A stretch of 27,760 nucleotides of DNA from contig KN890278.1 of NCBI GenBank assembly GCA_000934455.1, positions 28,619 through 56,378 on the forward strand, in the 5' to 3' direction. The translations under genes were made by a program, and so were the position numbers. The notes under the pieces were generated by a model. The model saw only the letters and a program-made list of their open reading frames with translations. It was not told the DNA's origin and ran no database searches. Positions 12,363 through 21,840 of this stretch are shown here, in pieces. The DNA comes from Apostichopus parvimensis. Lineage: Eukaryota; Echinodermata; Holothuroidea; Aspidochirotida; Stichopodidae. The first letter of the stretch is position 1. Every line of letters begins with the position of its first letter.

Positions 12363-12525
12363 GTATTCCATATAGTACACACTGAAGCAGTGCTATTGGT
12401 GTTAAGATCAGGGGAGTATGCCATAGTACTGTATACACCAAAGCAGTGCTTTTGGTGTAAAAATCAGGGGAGTATCCCATATAGCAATGTACACACCGAA
12501 GCATAGCAGTGCTATTGGTGTTAAG
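12363..12525. repeat. Three-copy tandem repeat, about 55 bp
   Basis: Three units share ccatatag..cacac(c/t)gaagc, then agcagtgctattggtgtt, then aaatcaggggagtat. The middle and last copies differ from the first around a TACTGTA string in the second copy. The minus-strand ORF at 12408-12773 partly reads this repeat and is not convincing as a gene. Confidence 0.8.
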
Positions 12526-13022
12526 TAAGATACTGTACTACTTCTATAGAATTTTCTATAGTAAGTTTCATCATATTTTAAATACTCATTTACGTGTTTG
12601 CTGATGAATTTCGGAAAAACAAACGAAGCAGATTCAATGTTTCTTATTCTAAATGCACTCCGACCAGGTGGGTTTAATAGAGAAAAGCTGTCACAATCGA
12701 AAGAAAGAAATTCTGTTGCCCTTATGGTGCGAACGATGTACTGTAAAATCACTGCGACCGCCCATATCAGCATGTTCCTTACACAAACTTTAACCTATAT
12801 ATACTTGTATCGTCCACTCGTAAGTCTTATGCCTAACGGTCGTTAAAAAACAGAGAGATTTGATTGGCGCATGATCTGTTGGGTGAGGCTTGCAAATTTT
12901 GAGTGCAGTTTGTAGAATCTATGGAATCGGTAAAAAATCTGGCGAATTTTATTCAGCGCAAAATGTTTAACGACAGATAACTCAATAAAAATAATGATTA
13001 TTAATATGAAAATTGCATAGAA

Positions 13023-13163
13023 NNNNNNNNNNNNNNNNNNNNNNNNNNNNNNNNNNNNNNNNNNNNNNNNNNNNNNNNNNNNNNNNNNNNNNNNNNNNNN
13101 NNNNNNNNNNNNNNNNNNNNNNNNNNNNNNNNNNNNNNNNNNNNNNNNNNNNNNNNNNNNNNN
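13023..13163. other. Assembly gap (141 N)
   Basis: Run of N. Sequence just right of the gap (13166-13209) is repeated at 13341-13383, so collapse or a repeat-caused break is plausible. Confidence 1.
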
Positions 13164-13165
13164 AT

Positions 13166-13383
13166 ATACCTATCATTAGGCTAGTCATTGCTTTATACTG
13201 TACAAGAGCTCAAATGTTGGTGGTGTATGAATTAATTTTCATTGTTGCAGTCTCTGGATCAGACAGTTGGACATGACAACAATTACATTCATTACATTAA
13301 ATATAAACTTACTACACTAAATTCATATTATACTTTCTTTACATAACTATTATTAGGCTAGTCACTACTCATGTACAAGAGCC
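13166..13383. repeat. Direct repeat pair beside the assembly gap
   Basis: A block containing attaggctagtca and tgtacaagagc occurs at 13166-13209 and again at 13341-13383, start-to-start 175 bp. The first copy has a TACTGTA that the second lacks; removing CTGTA makes the two nearly equal in length. Confidence 0.65.
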
Positions 13384-14136
13384 TTTACAAACATTTTTTT
13401 CTTCTTTTCTTCCTTCTCAATCTCTTTCTTTTCCTTTGTAACTTTTCCCTTCGCCTAGATTTTGCTTGACGCTGGTGACAACTGCATAACAAGCCCAATA
13501 GAGACTCCAAAACTGTATTTGATTTACGTGGGTGAATGCAGACACAGTGTATGACCTCGTCCGTCCCGTGCAACCACATACATACACCAGTGAACAGCTA
13601 TATATTTACTAGAGACCTACATACATACATTACAAAACAAGCAGGCAAATGCAGGGTATATTTTGTAAGAAAACTCTGGAAATTGCATTAATAAACTGAT
13701 AAAGAAGTACAAATGCCAGTCCAATCACCCTTCGAAATAGAAGGCAGAATAATATTTACTGGATATGCTCATTTGTGTAACTGTATACTACTGTACATGT
13801 TGGCCTACACCATATAATTATAATAATATAATTGCTGTAAATATGCTGAACATATGCTGCCAATTCCACAGCAATATGTTTATTACTGACACTAGGACAC
13901 ATTCATATATTGTGTGAATCCTCCCATATCCACATGCACCAATGCACAATACAGTATATTATATATAATATATACACAGTGTACAGTAGCAATAATCCAT
14001 ACCATAGTTACAGTATTCTCACTACTTTTAAGTTTAAAGGGACTATAGATGGTATAGAAGTAAGAAGACCTTCAGTGAAGATCCACTCATTGATGATACA
14101 GAAAGTCATGCAAAAGTCGGCCATGCTCAACTTTAA

Positions 14137-14195
14137 CCTCCGAAGAAGATCCTGCTATGATCGAAACGTCACGTGGGCCCTCTAACTTTTACAAT
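14137..14195 (+). mobile_element. Retroelement-type conserved motif, copy 1 (Penelope-like?)
   Basis: The string gaagaagatcctgctatgat, then cgaaacgtcac, then gggccctctaacttttac shares its core and downstream half with the copy at 23396. The core GATCC..(T/G)GATC forms a short stem followed directly by GAAACGTC. Similar 'hairpin then CGAAACG' strings occur at the ends of Penelope-like elements, some of which carry hammerhead ribozymes. That family link is from memory and tentative. Confidence 0.45.
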
Positions 14196-16034
14196 TTACC
14201 TATATCTACACAGCCTTTTTGCTGTAGAGAAGCAGTTTGTTAACAGTTTTTTTTTCTCTTTGATGCTCAACTTTTATCACTAAATAACAACATTTTTGAA
14301 CGATTTTTCATTTTAACTCACCTGTGGCCATTTTGAGCATATATCTAGATATATTACAGTCAATATTACGTATACATAGTGTTGTCCCTTTAAGAGTGTC
14401 TGTTGATGCTTTACAACAGACTCCATATGCAATATTAAAAACTTTCTGCATGGTTCCATCAGGATGAATTTTAAACTCGTCTTTACTTTTAAACAGTTAA
14501 TAAATTGGTGTGTTAAGGATGATATTTCACTGACAATTTTTTTTTTTAACATGATGGAATGAAGACAACCACTGTACAGCTAGCTCTAGATAACATCCTA
14601 CAGTGATTATGAGCACTCAATGACAGCATTATGTAAGTATGAAGGCATTGCGTAAACGAAAGGGGAAAGTTCTTGTCGATATCTTGCTACTCCATCGTTC
14701 GTCTGATTACGTTAGTCCTTGATAGAGAACAGATGGCTGAACACGTCCTTGTACTAGCTACATCCACTGGTGGTAACTGAAGGAAATCGACGAAACAGCC
14801 ACGATAAAAATTCTCATTTTGTAGTTGAGCTATTTTGCATATTTTTTTGTCTTCTATTTAGATACAGTACACTATCTAAGAGTTTCTAAGTCTAACTGAC
14901 ATCATCTTTCAAATTTTATTGTAAAAAGAAACTAAAGAAAATTATTGGTGCATAATTTGCCATTGATCTGCTTCTGTGTGATTTGAAGATCTGTAGCTAA
15001 TTCTCAACATTTAGTTGTCCATGGTGTCATCTTAGTTAGTTAAAGTGGATGAAATCAGTAGCTTCCAATTGGTGGATTCAGAATTAAGGAAGAGAATTTT
15101 GGGCAGGACACTGGGATGTGGATTGGGGGGGGGGGGTTGAGGGGCGCAGCGTTAAAACGTTGTCAAGTTAGTAGGTTCGCTAGAGGAAAGTGCATAAGGA
15201 GACTGGAGACTAGGTTTATAGAGAGAAGTGAAGTTAATTTTGCACTTTAATAATAAAAGTAACCTCTTCGGGTAACTGCATCTTCACTCCTCCATGGAAT
15301 GGCTGTCCAATTCAAGAAGGTGATGTGATGATGAAGCAAGGAATTGGTAAATTACCTGAAACGATCAGTCGTATTATCACCCAACAATTCAGCCAGCAGC
15401 CATTACCATCTACTTTCCAAACATCCTGTCAGTGATTGGTATTTACAATTATTTACAAATCCCTCTATAAAAGCCAAAGGTTACTTTACTCTTTAAATGT
15501 CAAATGCTATCCCAGTACAATAACCACTACTCAAGATCCAAAGTTAAAACAGATCTAAACAAATATTGTGTGGGAATTTGGAGTACTTACTATCAAGACC
15601 GAAACTAGCTTCTATGCAAACGACGACACACCTTAATCTGATCTAGTTAACAGACACATTACTAGTTCTCATGATATTTATGAAATAAATTTTGGCTATT
15701 AATATCTTAATATCATGCTGGTATATATTGTATTACTTGTTTTCATAGCTTTAACATTATGCTTCTTTTTCTTTCTTATTTCCTTATTCTTTCTTATGCA
15801 CCTGGATTTGTTACTTACTTGTTCCGTAGATCAAGGCATTTATCATTCACAAATAATGGGGATAACACCATTTAAGCTGCTTTATCCAGAGCTGTTTAGA
15901 GGATTGCAAACAGAAGAGGGTCTGGCTATTAGGTCTTTCAATCTGACTCCCAGGATCTGGTCTTGGGATCCTCCACTGGAAAAATTAGGTCTACACGGGT
16001 TTTGATAAGAACTAAGTACTACTAATTCTTTTGT

Positions 16035-16067
16035 GGGGTTGAAGAGGGGGAGGGTGGGGTTGGAGGG
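16035..16067 (+). other. G-quadruplex-prone tract
   Basis: Five G runs (GGGG, GGGGG, GGG, GGGG, GGG) with loops of 1 to 7 bases. Confidence 0.6.
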
Positions 16068-17732
16068 TTGGCCTCTCTTTTTTGCCCTGCTGCAAGCTGA
16101 ATTATATTTATAGTATGATGCATTTCTGTACACCCTCCATTGTCTCAATATGTATAGTTGTCTTACCAACACAAGAATGTCTGCCCTTAACTTTCAGAAT
16201 CAAAAACTACAGCATGAAATGTTTCCCGAAAGGTAACAAGGGCAGTATTTAATAACTTAGCATGCACAGACTCGGGTTGTGTGACCTGATTAATTCACTT
16301 TAGCTTTGGCTTTGAGTACATCGTTTCTTTATGCTGCCATATTGGACCAGTCTAACCGTAATATTAATAAGTAATTACTGTCTTAAAAATCCTAATTAAA
16401 ATAATTGCTGACTTTGCAATCCGGGGTCCCCCTCACAATTTTGCAAGGTCGGTAAGAGTGACTCCATAGTTTTCCATAATTTGGGAAAACCAAACAGTAA
16501 TGTTCAACAATTTTGCTTTATACTGCACCTTGAGAGCATGTATAGCCAGCCACATACATTGAGTTAAAATTGCCATTCTCATTAAATGTATTGCTTAATA
16601 GTAATAACAGTTGAAGTTAATGACTTCACTGCACTTGTAGATAATGATACACAGAACCTAGATGTAAACTAAACAATAAATGCGAGAATGCAAGAAGTAC
16701 CGGCTTTAGTAGCCTGGAGGACACTGAAGGTTCAGACAATATATTACAAACATCTGTAAAATCTGGTCTTAATCTCTCAAACAATTTGCATAAATCATTA
16801 CAGCAGTAAATGTGTCATCGACTTACTTATACAGTAAGTCAACTTCTTTAACAATAGCGTTAGCAAATCCTGTCTTAAACTTAAATATCTTCCTGTCATT
16901 TTATTACAAAAAACTTGACAGATGAAAGCAATGAAGCATCATTTTCTTCTTTGAGAACTTTTGTGAAAGAGATTGAAGGAAGCTCTCTTGTACAGTTCAT
17001 GAAAAATCTGACCAGAATTAACCTCAAATACATTTCAAGGTAAGTAGATAAGTTACAAGGCTAAGCAATTCATCTTGCTGAGAAAAAAAAACAAAAAACT
17101 CACTAGAGATGGACAGAAGTTACAATGGTGGTTTTAAGTGAGAGTACTTTACTTTCTCATAAATATCTCCTTCTTGTATTCGGGACATTACCAGGGCGAG
17201 GCGTAATACCATAATCAAAGTATGATGAAATTAATAGATTGAAAGAATTGATTTTCAGAAGATTTTTATGACCCAAGTACAGTATAACCAATTGGTCAAA
17301 CTTCTAAAATAGATCAAAAGAACAAAATTTAATGTAAAATAATAATATAATAGGCTAAAACACCTAAAGGCTAGCCTGAACAAAATAATTGGTTGACAAT
17401 GAATACCTGTAGACACCATGCATTTGGGGAGGTGGGTGGATGATAATCTGATCCAAGGGCAAATACAAATAAAAAAATGTCGCAAACATAAAGATAACCT
17501 AACGAGATCAACTAAAGAGAGGAGGAGTAAAGTAGAAGTTACAAATCTCCAAGTTTCTTCCCTTAATTGGCTGTTTGATTCCATCTGTTTGTTTTCCATC
17601 ATACTGCATACCCCACAGTTATCATTTGAGATACATACATGTATTTGAATGAGATACTGTAGTAAAGTGGGCCATCACCCAGTTGTAGAGGTCATTGAGA
17701 TGCAGTGCTAAAAGATGAAAACACCATGTCAA

Positions 17733-17973
17733 CAGTGGCATAACAACCAGAGGGGGCAAAAGGAGGTGCAGCCCAGGAGCCTCTAGGGTGTTCCACACCT
17801 ACACATAGTACATTGGACTCAAAGTGACAAGTCTATATATAATCAAGAAGCAGTGTGAACTGAATCTCCAAATTGCTAGTACAGCTCTGCAATAGCTCAC
17901 TTTGGGGATTCCATCTACACTTTGCCCCTCCCCCCACCGGCCCCCGGCGCCCATGTTAATTGTTACGTTGCTG
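17733..17973. mobile_element. Likely hAT-type MITE
   Basis: The left end reads CAGTGGCATAACAACCA and the right end, on the other strand, CAGCAACGTAACAATTA: imperfect terminal inverted repeats beginning CAG as in hAT elements. The 8 bp outside each end (catgtcaa and cttgtcca) agree at 6 of 8 positions, the length of a hAT target-site duplication. Both subterminal parts carry G-rich runs pointing inward. It is 241 bp with no transposase, so it would be a non-autonomous, old copy. Confidence 0.6.
17925..17952 (-). other. G-quadruplex-prone tract inside the hAT-like MITE
   Basis: Plus strand CCCC T CCCCCC ACCGG CCCCC GGCG CCC; the minus strand has four G runs with short loops. Confidence 0.55.
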
Positions 17974-18980
17974 CTTGTCCAAGGCTTCCAAGCTTGAACA
18001 ACTGGGATCCTATCGTGACAAAAACTTGATTATTTAATGTTAGAACTTGTCAGATTTTACCGTGTCAAAAGAGCGTAATAAATTGTGTCTATCCTGGCCG
18101 CTAGCTAAGCAAAGTTCCGACTGGTTGCACTATTTGCCCCGTCCATGTGACTTTGATAGCAAATATTGAATTTCGGAGTGAGCACTTCACTTCTGCATAT
18201 TTTTTCATCAGCGAGCTTGGCGAAGACGCTTCAACCTTGACTTCCAGACGCCACTGGAATGAAATATAACCTTCCTGTGAGAAACACGACAGCTCTTAAC
18301 TTTACACTTCCGGCCCTGACTTCAAAAGCTAGTCATTCACTCTGACATGTTTTTGATTTGTTAAGTACTTTAAGGGCTAATATTCCCATACATGGTTGGG
18401 CGATTGAACGCAGTGTCACACTATGTATACAGTCTATCTTTAGGAAAATGTACAAGAGCCATCAACCACCCAGTTATCCACATTTTCCTTCATACATATA
18501 CATCTCAGGCAATCTTCCTATTCTTGAAGGACTTTTGTAAAGTTAACTCTTTCTTATTTTTGAAGGATCTTTGTGAAGTCCATTCTTTTCGATGTTAAAA
18601 TTCTATCAAGCACTTTATATGCACTATCATATGCAGCAAGAAATATCATATCATGAAGTATGACATCACATATCGATCATATCCATTGAGGAATACTGTA
18701 CACTATCATATCAAACCCCCAATATATATCTGTTCTGTACATCAAATAGTGTATGATAGTACTGTAAGACTACACTGGTAACACCAAACTAAGTCTGAAG
18801 ACATGGCTACCGAAAAAAGATGGATCCATAAGATAACAGGCTACAAATTCTTTCACTTCTAGATACTTTGGGCGTTAGAATGATTAGGAGGGGCTCCGAC
18901 CCAGAAGCAACTGGTCATAGAGGAAGTACAGTACAAGTGTTAGGTTACCGTTTAACTCGAGACACAGTAGAACTAGAGTG
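17974..18980. other. No gene recognised
   Basis: Single-copy-looking DNA, slightly CpG-richer at 18090-18320, then TATCATAT-rich at 18620-18720. The 39-bp duplication is listed separately. Confidence 0.55.
18515..18592 (+). repeat. Two-copy 39-bp tandem duplication
   Basis: Two adjacent units (ttcctattcttgaaggactt.. and ttcttatttttgaaggatct..) differ at several positions. Because 39 is a multiple of three the frame repeats as FLFLKDFCKVNS / FLFLKDLCEVHS, but no start, splice site or longer frame supports a protein. Confidence 0.75.
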
Positions 18981-19022
18981 TTAAGGTTGCGAGGAGACAG
19001 GTAAGTGAAGAAACAAGTAAAT
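18981..19022. repeat. Single right arm of the palindromic element family
   Basis: The sequence ttaaggttgcgaggagacag, then gtaagtgaagaaacaagtaa, matches the right arm of the element at 9552-9600. It contains the perfect splice-donor string CAG|GTAAGT. Confidence 0.6.
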
Positions 19023-19185
19023 CATTGAACTTGTTACTAAAGATACTATGATACTATGAAGGTGTATAGTATGATTGACACAGCTAACTATTGTACATGC
19101 ATACATGTGCACACATATATATTTAGTTTCATGGATATGAGTATCTCATCTCAAACGTCCTGGGTGACAACGAAAACTCCTTCAT

Positions 19186-19643
19186 CTCAGGTAGGAGGCT
19201 CCCTACCACCGGAGTGAGGTTACATGTCAAACTTGGAAGCTTTATGAAAATATTCTACGTCTCAGGTAGGAGGCTCCCTACTACTGGAGTGAGGTTAAAT
19301 GTTAAAGTTTGGAAGCTTTTATGAAAATATTCTACATCTCAGGTAGGAGGCCCCCTACCACTGGTGTGAGGTTAAATGCTAAAGTTGGAAGCTTTTATGA
19401 ATATATTCTACTGTACATCTCAGGTAGGAGGCTCCCTACCACTGGGGTGAGGTTAAATGTTAAAGTTGGAAGCTTTTATGAATATATTCTACATCTCAGG
19501 TAGGAGGCTCCCTACCACTGGAGTGAGGTTAAATGTTAAAGTTGGAAGCTTTTATGAAAATATTCTACATCTCAGGTAGGAGGCTCCCTACCACTGGAGT
19601 GAGATTAAATGTTAAAGTTTGGAAGCTTTATGAAATATTCTAC
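19186..19643. repeat. Minisatellite, six copies of a 75-77 bp unit
   Basis: Unit starts at 19186, 19261, 19338, 19419, 19495 and 19571 share ctcaggtaggaggctcccta, then ccactggagtgaggtt, then aaagttggaagctttta. Periods are 75, 77, 81, 76 and 76. The 81-bp unit is longer by exactly 5 bases (CTGTA at 19411-19415). Each unit has a GTAGG...CCTAC dyad. Repetitive short ORFs across it are artefacts, since the period is not a multiple of three. Confidence 0.95.
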
Positions 19644-20227
19644 AACCACAACCTTACAAACATTACTTACAACTGCATTCCAGACATTGCGAGAAGTTGG
19701 GCTAGCATAGTTTACATAGCATCTTGAATATATTTATTAAATATTATTTTCCCAAAATGCAACCCATAATATTATAATTCTATTTTCTGCACAAACAGTT
19801 TTTTTCTCATTTGATATAACAATGGAGGGAAAGAAACTTTATTATCTGACAAGTCCTGCTAATTCCTTCTTAAATTTGAGAAAAGGCCATTAAATCACAT
19901 TTGACTGGCTTTCAAGCACACATCTGAGCATCTAGGGGCAAAATGCGGAGGTTGGTTGACTATAGTAGTGACCGGTCACTGAGGGCATTCAGTGTTAAAA
20001 AGATTACCTGTTCACTCCTCTTGGTAGAGAAGATTGAGAGTACTGAGGTTGTGAGGAGACAGGACAGTAATAAAGAGAACTGGCCTCACTATCAAGAATT
20101 GATGTGTCTTTGGATGAAACCAGAAGATGAAAATATAGTTGTGGAATTATCTTTATACAGGGTAAAGTCCAATACATTTAAATGCATTAGGAATATATTG
20201 ATTAAATATATATTGATTATTACTGTA
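19644..20227. other. Probable intron of the Rab gene
   Basis: Lies downstream of the Rab exon on the minus strand. No next exon (NKxD or SAK block) was recognised. Contains a short copy of the palindromic repeat arm. Confidence 0.5.
20044..20070. repeat. Short right-arm copy of the palindromic element family
   Basis: The sequence tgaggttgtgaggagacagg matches the right-arm core of the family; homology fades after about 25 bp. A weak partner (ttacctgttcactcctc) lies about 40 bp upstream. Confidence 0.45.
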
Positions 20228-20462
20228 GGTAGTGTTAGCTCAGTGGTTAATGCCGGTGCCTTTCAATCATAATTTCCCGAGTTTGTGTCACTCCAAGATT
20301 AATGTATGTCGTCCAGTTACAGAGTTGTTGAAAAAGTGACAATACATGATCATGGACATAAAAATATGAGTCTAAGAGACTGACTTCGGTCAGCTTGCGG
20401 CTTTGATTGCCGATGATGGCTTCTTCGCGAGTTCCTGCTTGCAGGAGGATCTAAAATACATA
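20228..20462 (+). mobile_element. tRNA-derived SINE next to the Rab exon
   Basis: The head has a good RNA polymerase III A box (tagctcagtggtta, about 20236-20249) and a decayed B box region (gagtttgtgtcactcc, about 20280-20295), spaced as in a tRNA. It does not fold as a tRNA, so it is a SINE head, not a gene. The body holds a perfect 5-bp hairpin CTGAC-TTCG-GTCAG (20380-20393), which as RNA is the extra-stable C(UUCG)G tetraloop, and a TCCTGC/GCAGGA hairpin near the 3' end. The end is AT-rich (ctaaaatacatacattgat). It lies in the intron just downstream of the Rab exon, about 30 bp from the donor, antisense to the gene. Confidence 0.7.
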
Positions 20463-20490
20463 CATTGATAATAGCTTTTAAACTATCATA

Positions 20491-20498
20491 AACTTACT
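20491..20498 (-). promoter_or_regulatory. Splice donor of the Rab exon
   Basis: On the minus strand the exon ends ..ATCAGA and the intron starts GTAAGT, close to the animal 5' splice consensus. It fixes the 3' edge of the Rab exon in codon phase 0, matching where the reading frame stays conserved with the family. Confidence 0.85.
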
Positions 20499-20617
20499 CT
20501 GATATTTTCAAAGGAATGTCTGTTAGTGACATCAAACAAGAGAAGTAACGCATGAGCATCTCGGTAGTATGCGTGGGTCACACTGCGGAACCTCTCTTGG
20601 CCGGCTGTGTCCCATAT
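20498..20617 (-). CDS. RAB26: Internal exon of a Rab26/Rab37-type small GTPase
   Basis: The exon reads 40 codons in phase 0 with no stop. It opens [10 protein letters not shown], the G3 (Walker B, WDTAGQ) motif plus the start of switch II. It continues [20 protein letters not shown] and ends in [10 protein letters not shown]. The [14 protein letters not shown] stretch is characteristic of Rab26 and its sister Rab37; the AHA and DVTN residues look more like Rab26. Splice sites on the minus strand are clear: a pyrimidine-rich acceptor ending tttatag just before 20617 and a donor GTAAGT at 20497-20492. The family consists of membrane-anchored GTPase switches acting on secretory and synaptic vesicles; Rab26 has been linked to secretory granules and vesicle autophagy. 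The exon covers about a fifth of a usual Rab (around 200-250 aa). The P-loop (GDSGVGKT) and NKxD exons were not found in the window. The paralogue assignment is less sure than the family. Confidence 0.93.
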
Positions 20618-20632
20618 CTATAAAGAAAGATT
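20618..20632 (-). promoter_or_regulatory. Splice acceptor of the Rab exon
   Basis: Read on the minus strand, a pyrimidine-rich stretch (tctttctttatag) immediately precedes ATATGGGAC, the first codons of the WDTAGQ block. Together with the donor it gives an exon of exactly 120 bases. Confidence 0.85.
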
Positions 20633-21146
20633 CACAGAGGATGTTGAATAACAGGGCAAACATATAAAGTCATTTGGTTTTCCATTTAGCATTGCGTTGT
20701 ATCTGACGAACTGACATCAGTAATGGTCTGTGTGTTAGATTAAGTAGACCAGCCACTTAAATTGATGAGCTTCTGATGTTTAAATATATAAAAAATAAAA
20801 AAAATGAAAAAAGTGGTCTTGGAATGCAACCTGGCATTGATAGCATTGTTTTTTAATAGTGTACAACATATCAGAACTAATTCTGGTCCTGAACTCCTAG
20901 ATCTGTTAAAACTAGAAAAGGTTATGATGGAGCCAGGAATGTTATCAGCATATTGGTACTGACCACAGATGTCTGAAGGAAACCAGAGTGTTCTGATTAA
21001 GTGGAGACAGGTTCTACTTTTATATGGCAGATGCTCTACTCCTGAGACAAAGGTACATTGAAGAACTACTGTACTTGACCACCGTCCTTTGCGTCACAAG
21101 CTACAAGGAAACCTCCATTCCATTAAGTTGATACTTACCTGTCTAT
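20633..21146. other. Probable intron of the Rab gene
   Basis: Lies upstream of the Rab exon on the minus strand, ahead of the 37-bp satellite. No coding block seen. Confidence 0.5.
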
Positions 21147-21840
21147 ACTAGTACTACTAAGTGGTGCTTATAAACATGTCCCCACTAGTACTATGTAATG
21201 GTACTTGTCAACCTGTCTCCACTAGTACTACGTAATAGTACAAGTTTAAAAACCTGTCGCCACTAGTACTACGTGATATTACTTATAAACTTGTCTCTAC
21301 TAGTACTACTTAGTGGTGCCTATAAACATGTCTCCACTAGTACTATGTAATGGTACTTGTCAAACTGTCTCTACTAGTACTACGTAATAGTACTTATAAA
21401 CGTGTCTCCACTAGTACAACTTAGTGGTGCTTATACACCTGTCTCCACTAGTACTATGTAATGGAACTTGTCAAACTGTCTCTACTAGTACTACGTTATA
21501 GTACTTATAAACCTGTCTCCACTAGTACTATGTAATGGTACTTGTCAAACTGTCTCTACTAGTACTACGAAATAGTACTTATAAACTGTCTCAACTAGTA
21601 CGATGTAATGGTACTTGTCAAACTGTCTCTACTAGTACTACATAACGTATTTGTAAACATGTCTCAAAGTAGTAATTGTAAATGTGTCTCCACTAGTACT
21701 ATGGAATAGTAGTACTTATAAACGTGTCTCCACTAGTACTACGCAATAGTACTTGTAAATGTGTTTCCATTAGTAGTATGTATTATAGTACTTATAAACG
21801 TGTCTCCAATAGTACTACGTCATAGTACTTGCAAACGTAA
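21147..21840. repeat. 37-bp satellite array, about 18 units
   Basis: Units begin ACTAGTAC at 21147, 21184, 21221, 21262, 21299, 21336, 21373, 21410, 21447, 21484, 21521, 21558, 21594, 21631 and onward, so the period is 37 except for a few indels. Most units contain the palindrome AGTACTA...TAGTACT, then ttataaac or ttgtcaa, then tgtctc. Three sub-types alternate in order. The last four units (from about 21660) are degraded. It lies in intron-like sequence upstream of the Rab exon. Confidence 0.96.

Larger units (their letters stand above)
12526..17732. other. No gene recognised, apart from repeats listed separately
   Basis: Includes a pyrimidine-rich tract (13394-13440), a TA-rich palindrome at 13956-13978, a 13-G run at about 15125-15137 and the G4 at 16035. 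A 65-codon frame at about 15238-15435 has balanced codons but no recognisable domain. Confidence 0.55.

Noticed and set aside
12408..12773. 121-codon minus-strand ORF
   Set aside because: Part of it translates the three-copy tandem repeat; no domain or conserved motif.
15238..15435. 65-codon plus-strand frame with coding-like codon mix
   Set aside because: No start, no acceptor or donor in phase, no recognisable family.
16145..16170. Minus-strand string reading CVGKTT, reminiscent of a Rab P-loop
   Set aside because: It lacks the GDSG start, lies on the wrong side of the Rab exon for a P-loop exon, and has no splice sites or conserved flanks.
20228..20300. Possible tRNA gene
   Set aside because: A box is good, but the T arm and acceptor stem do not pair; a SINE head explains it better.
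21147..21840. Regular short-period array that could be mistaken for a CRISPR
   Set aside because: The 37-bp units follow each other directly with no unique spacers, and the context is animal DNA with splice sites and LINEs.
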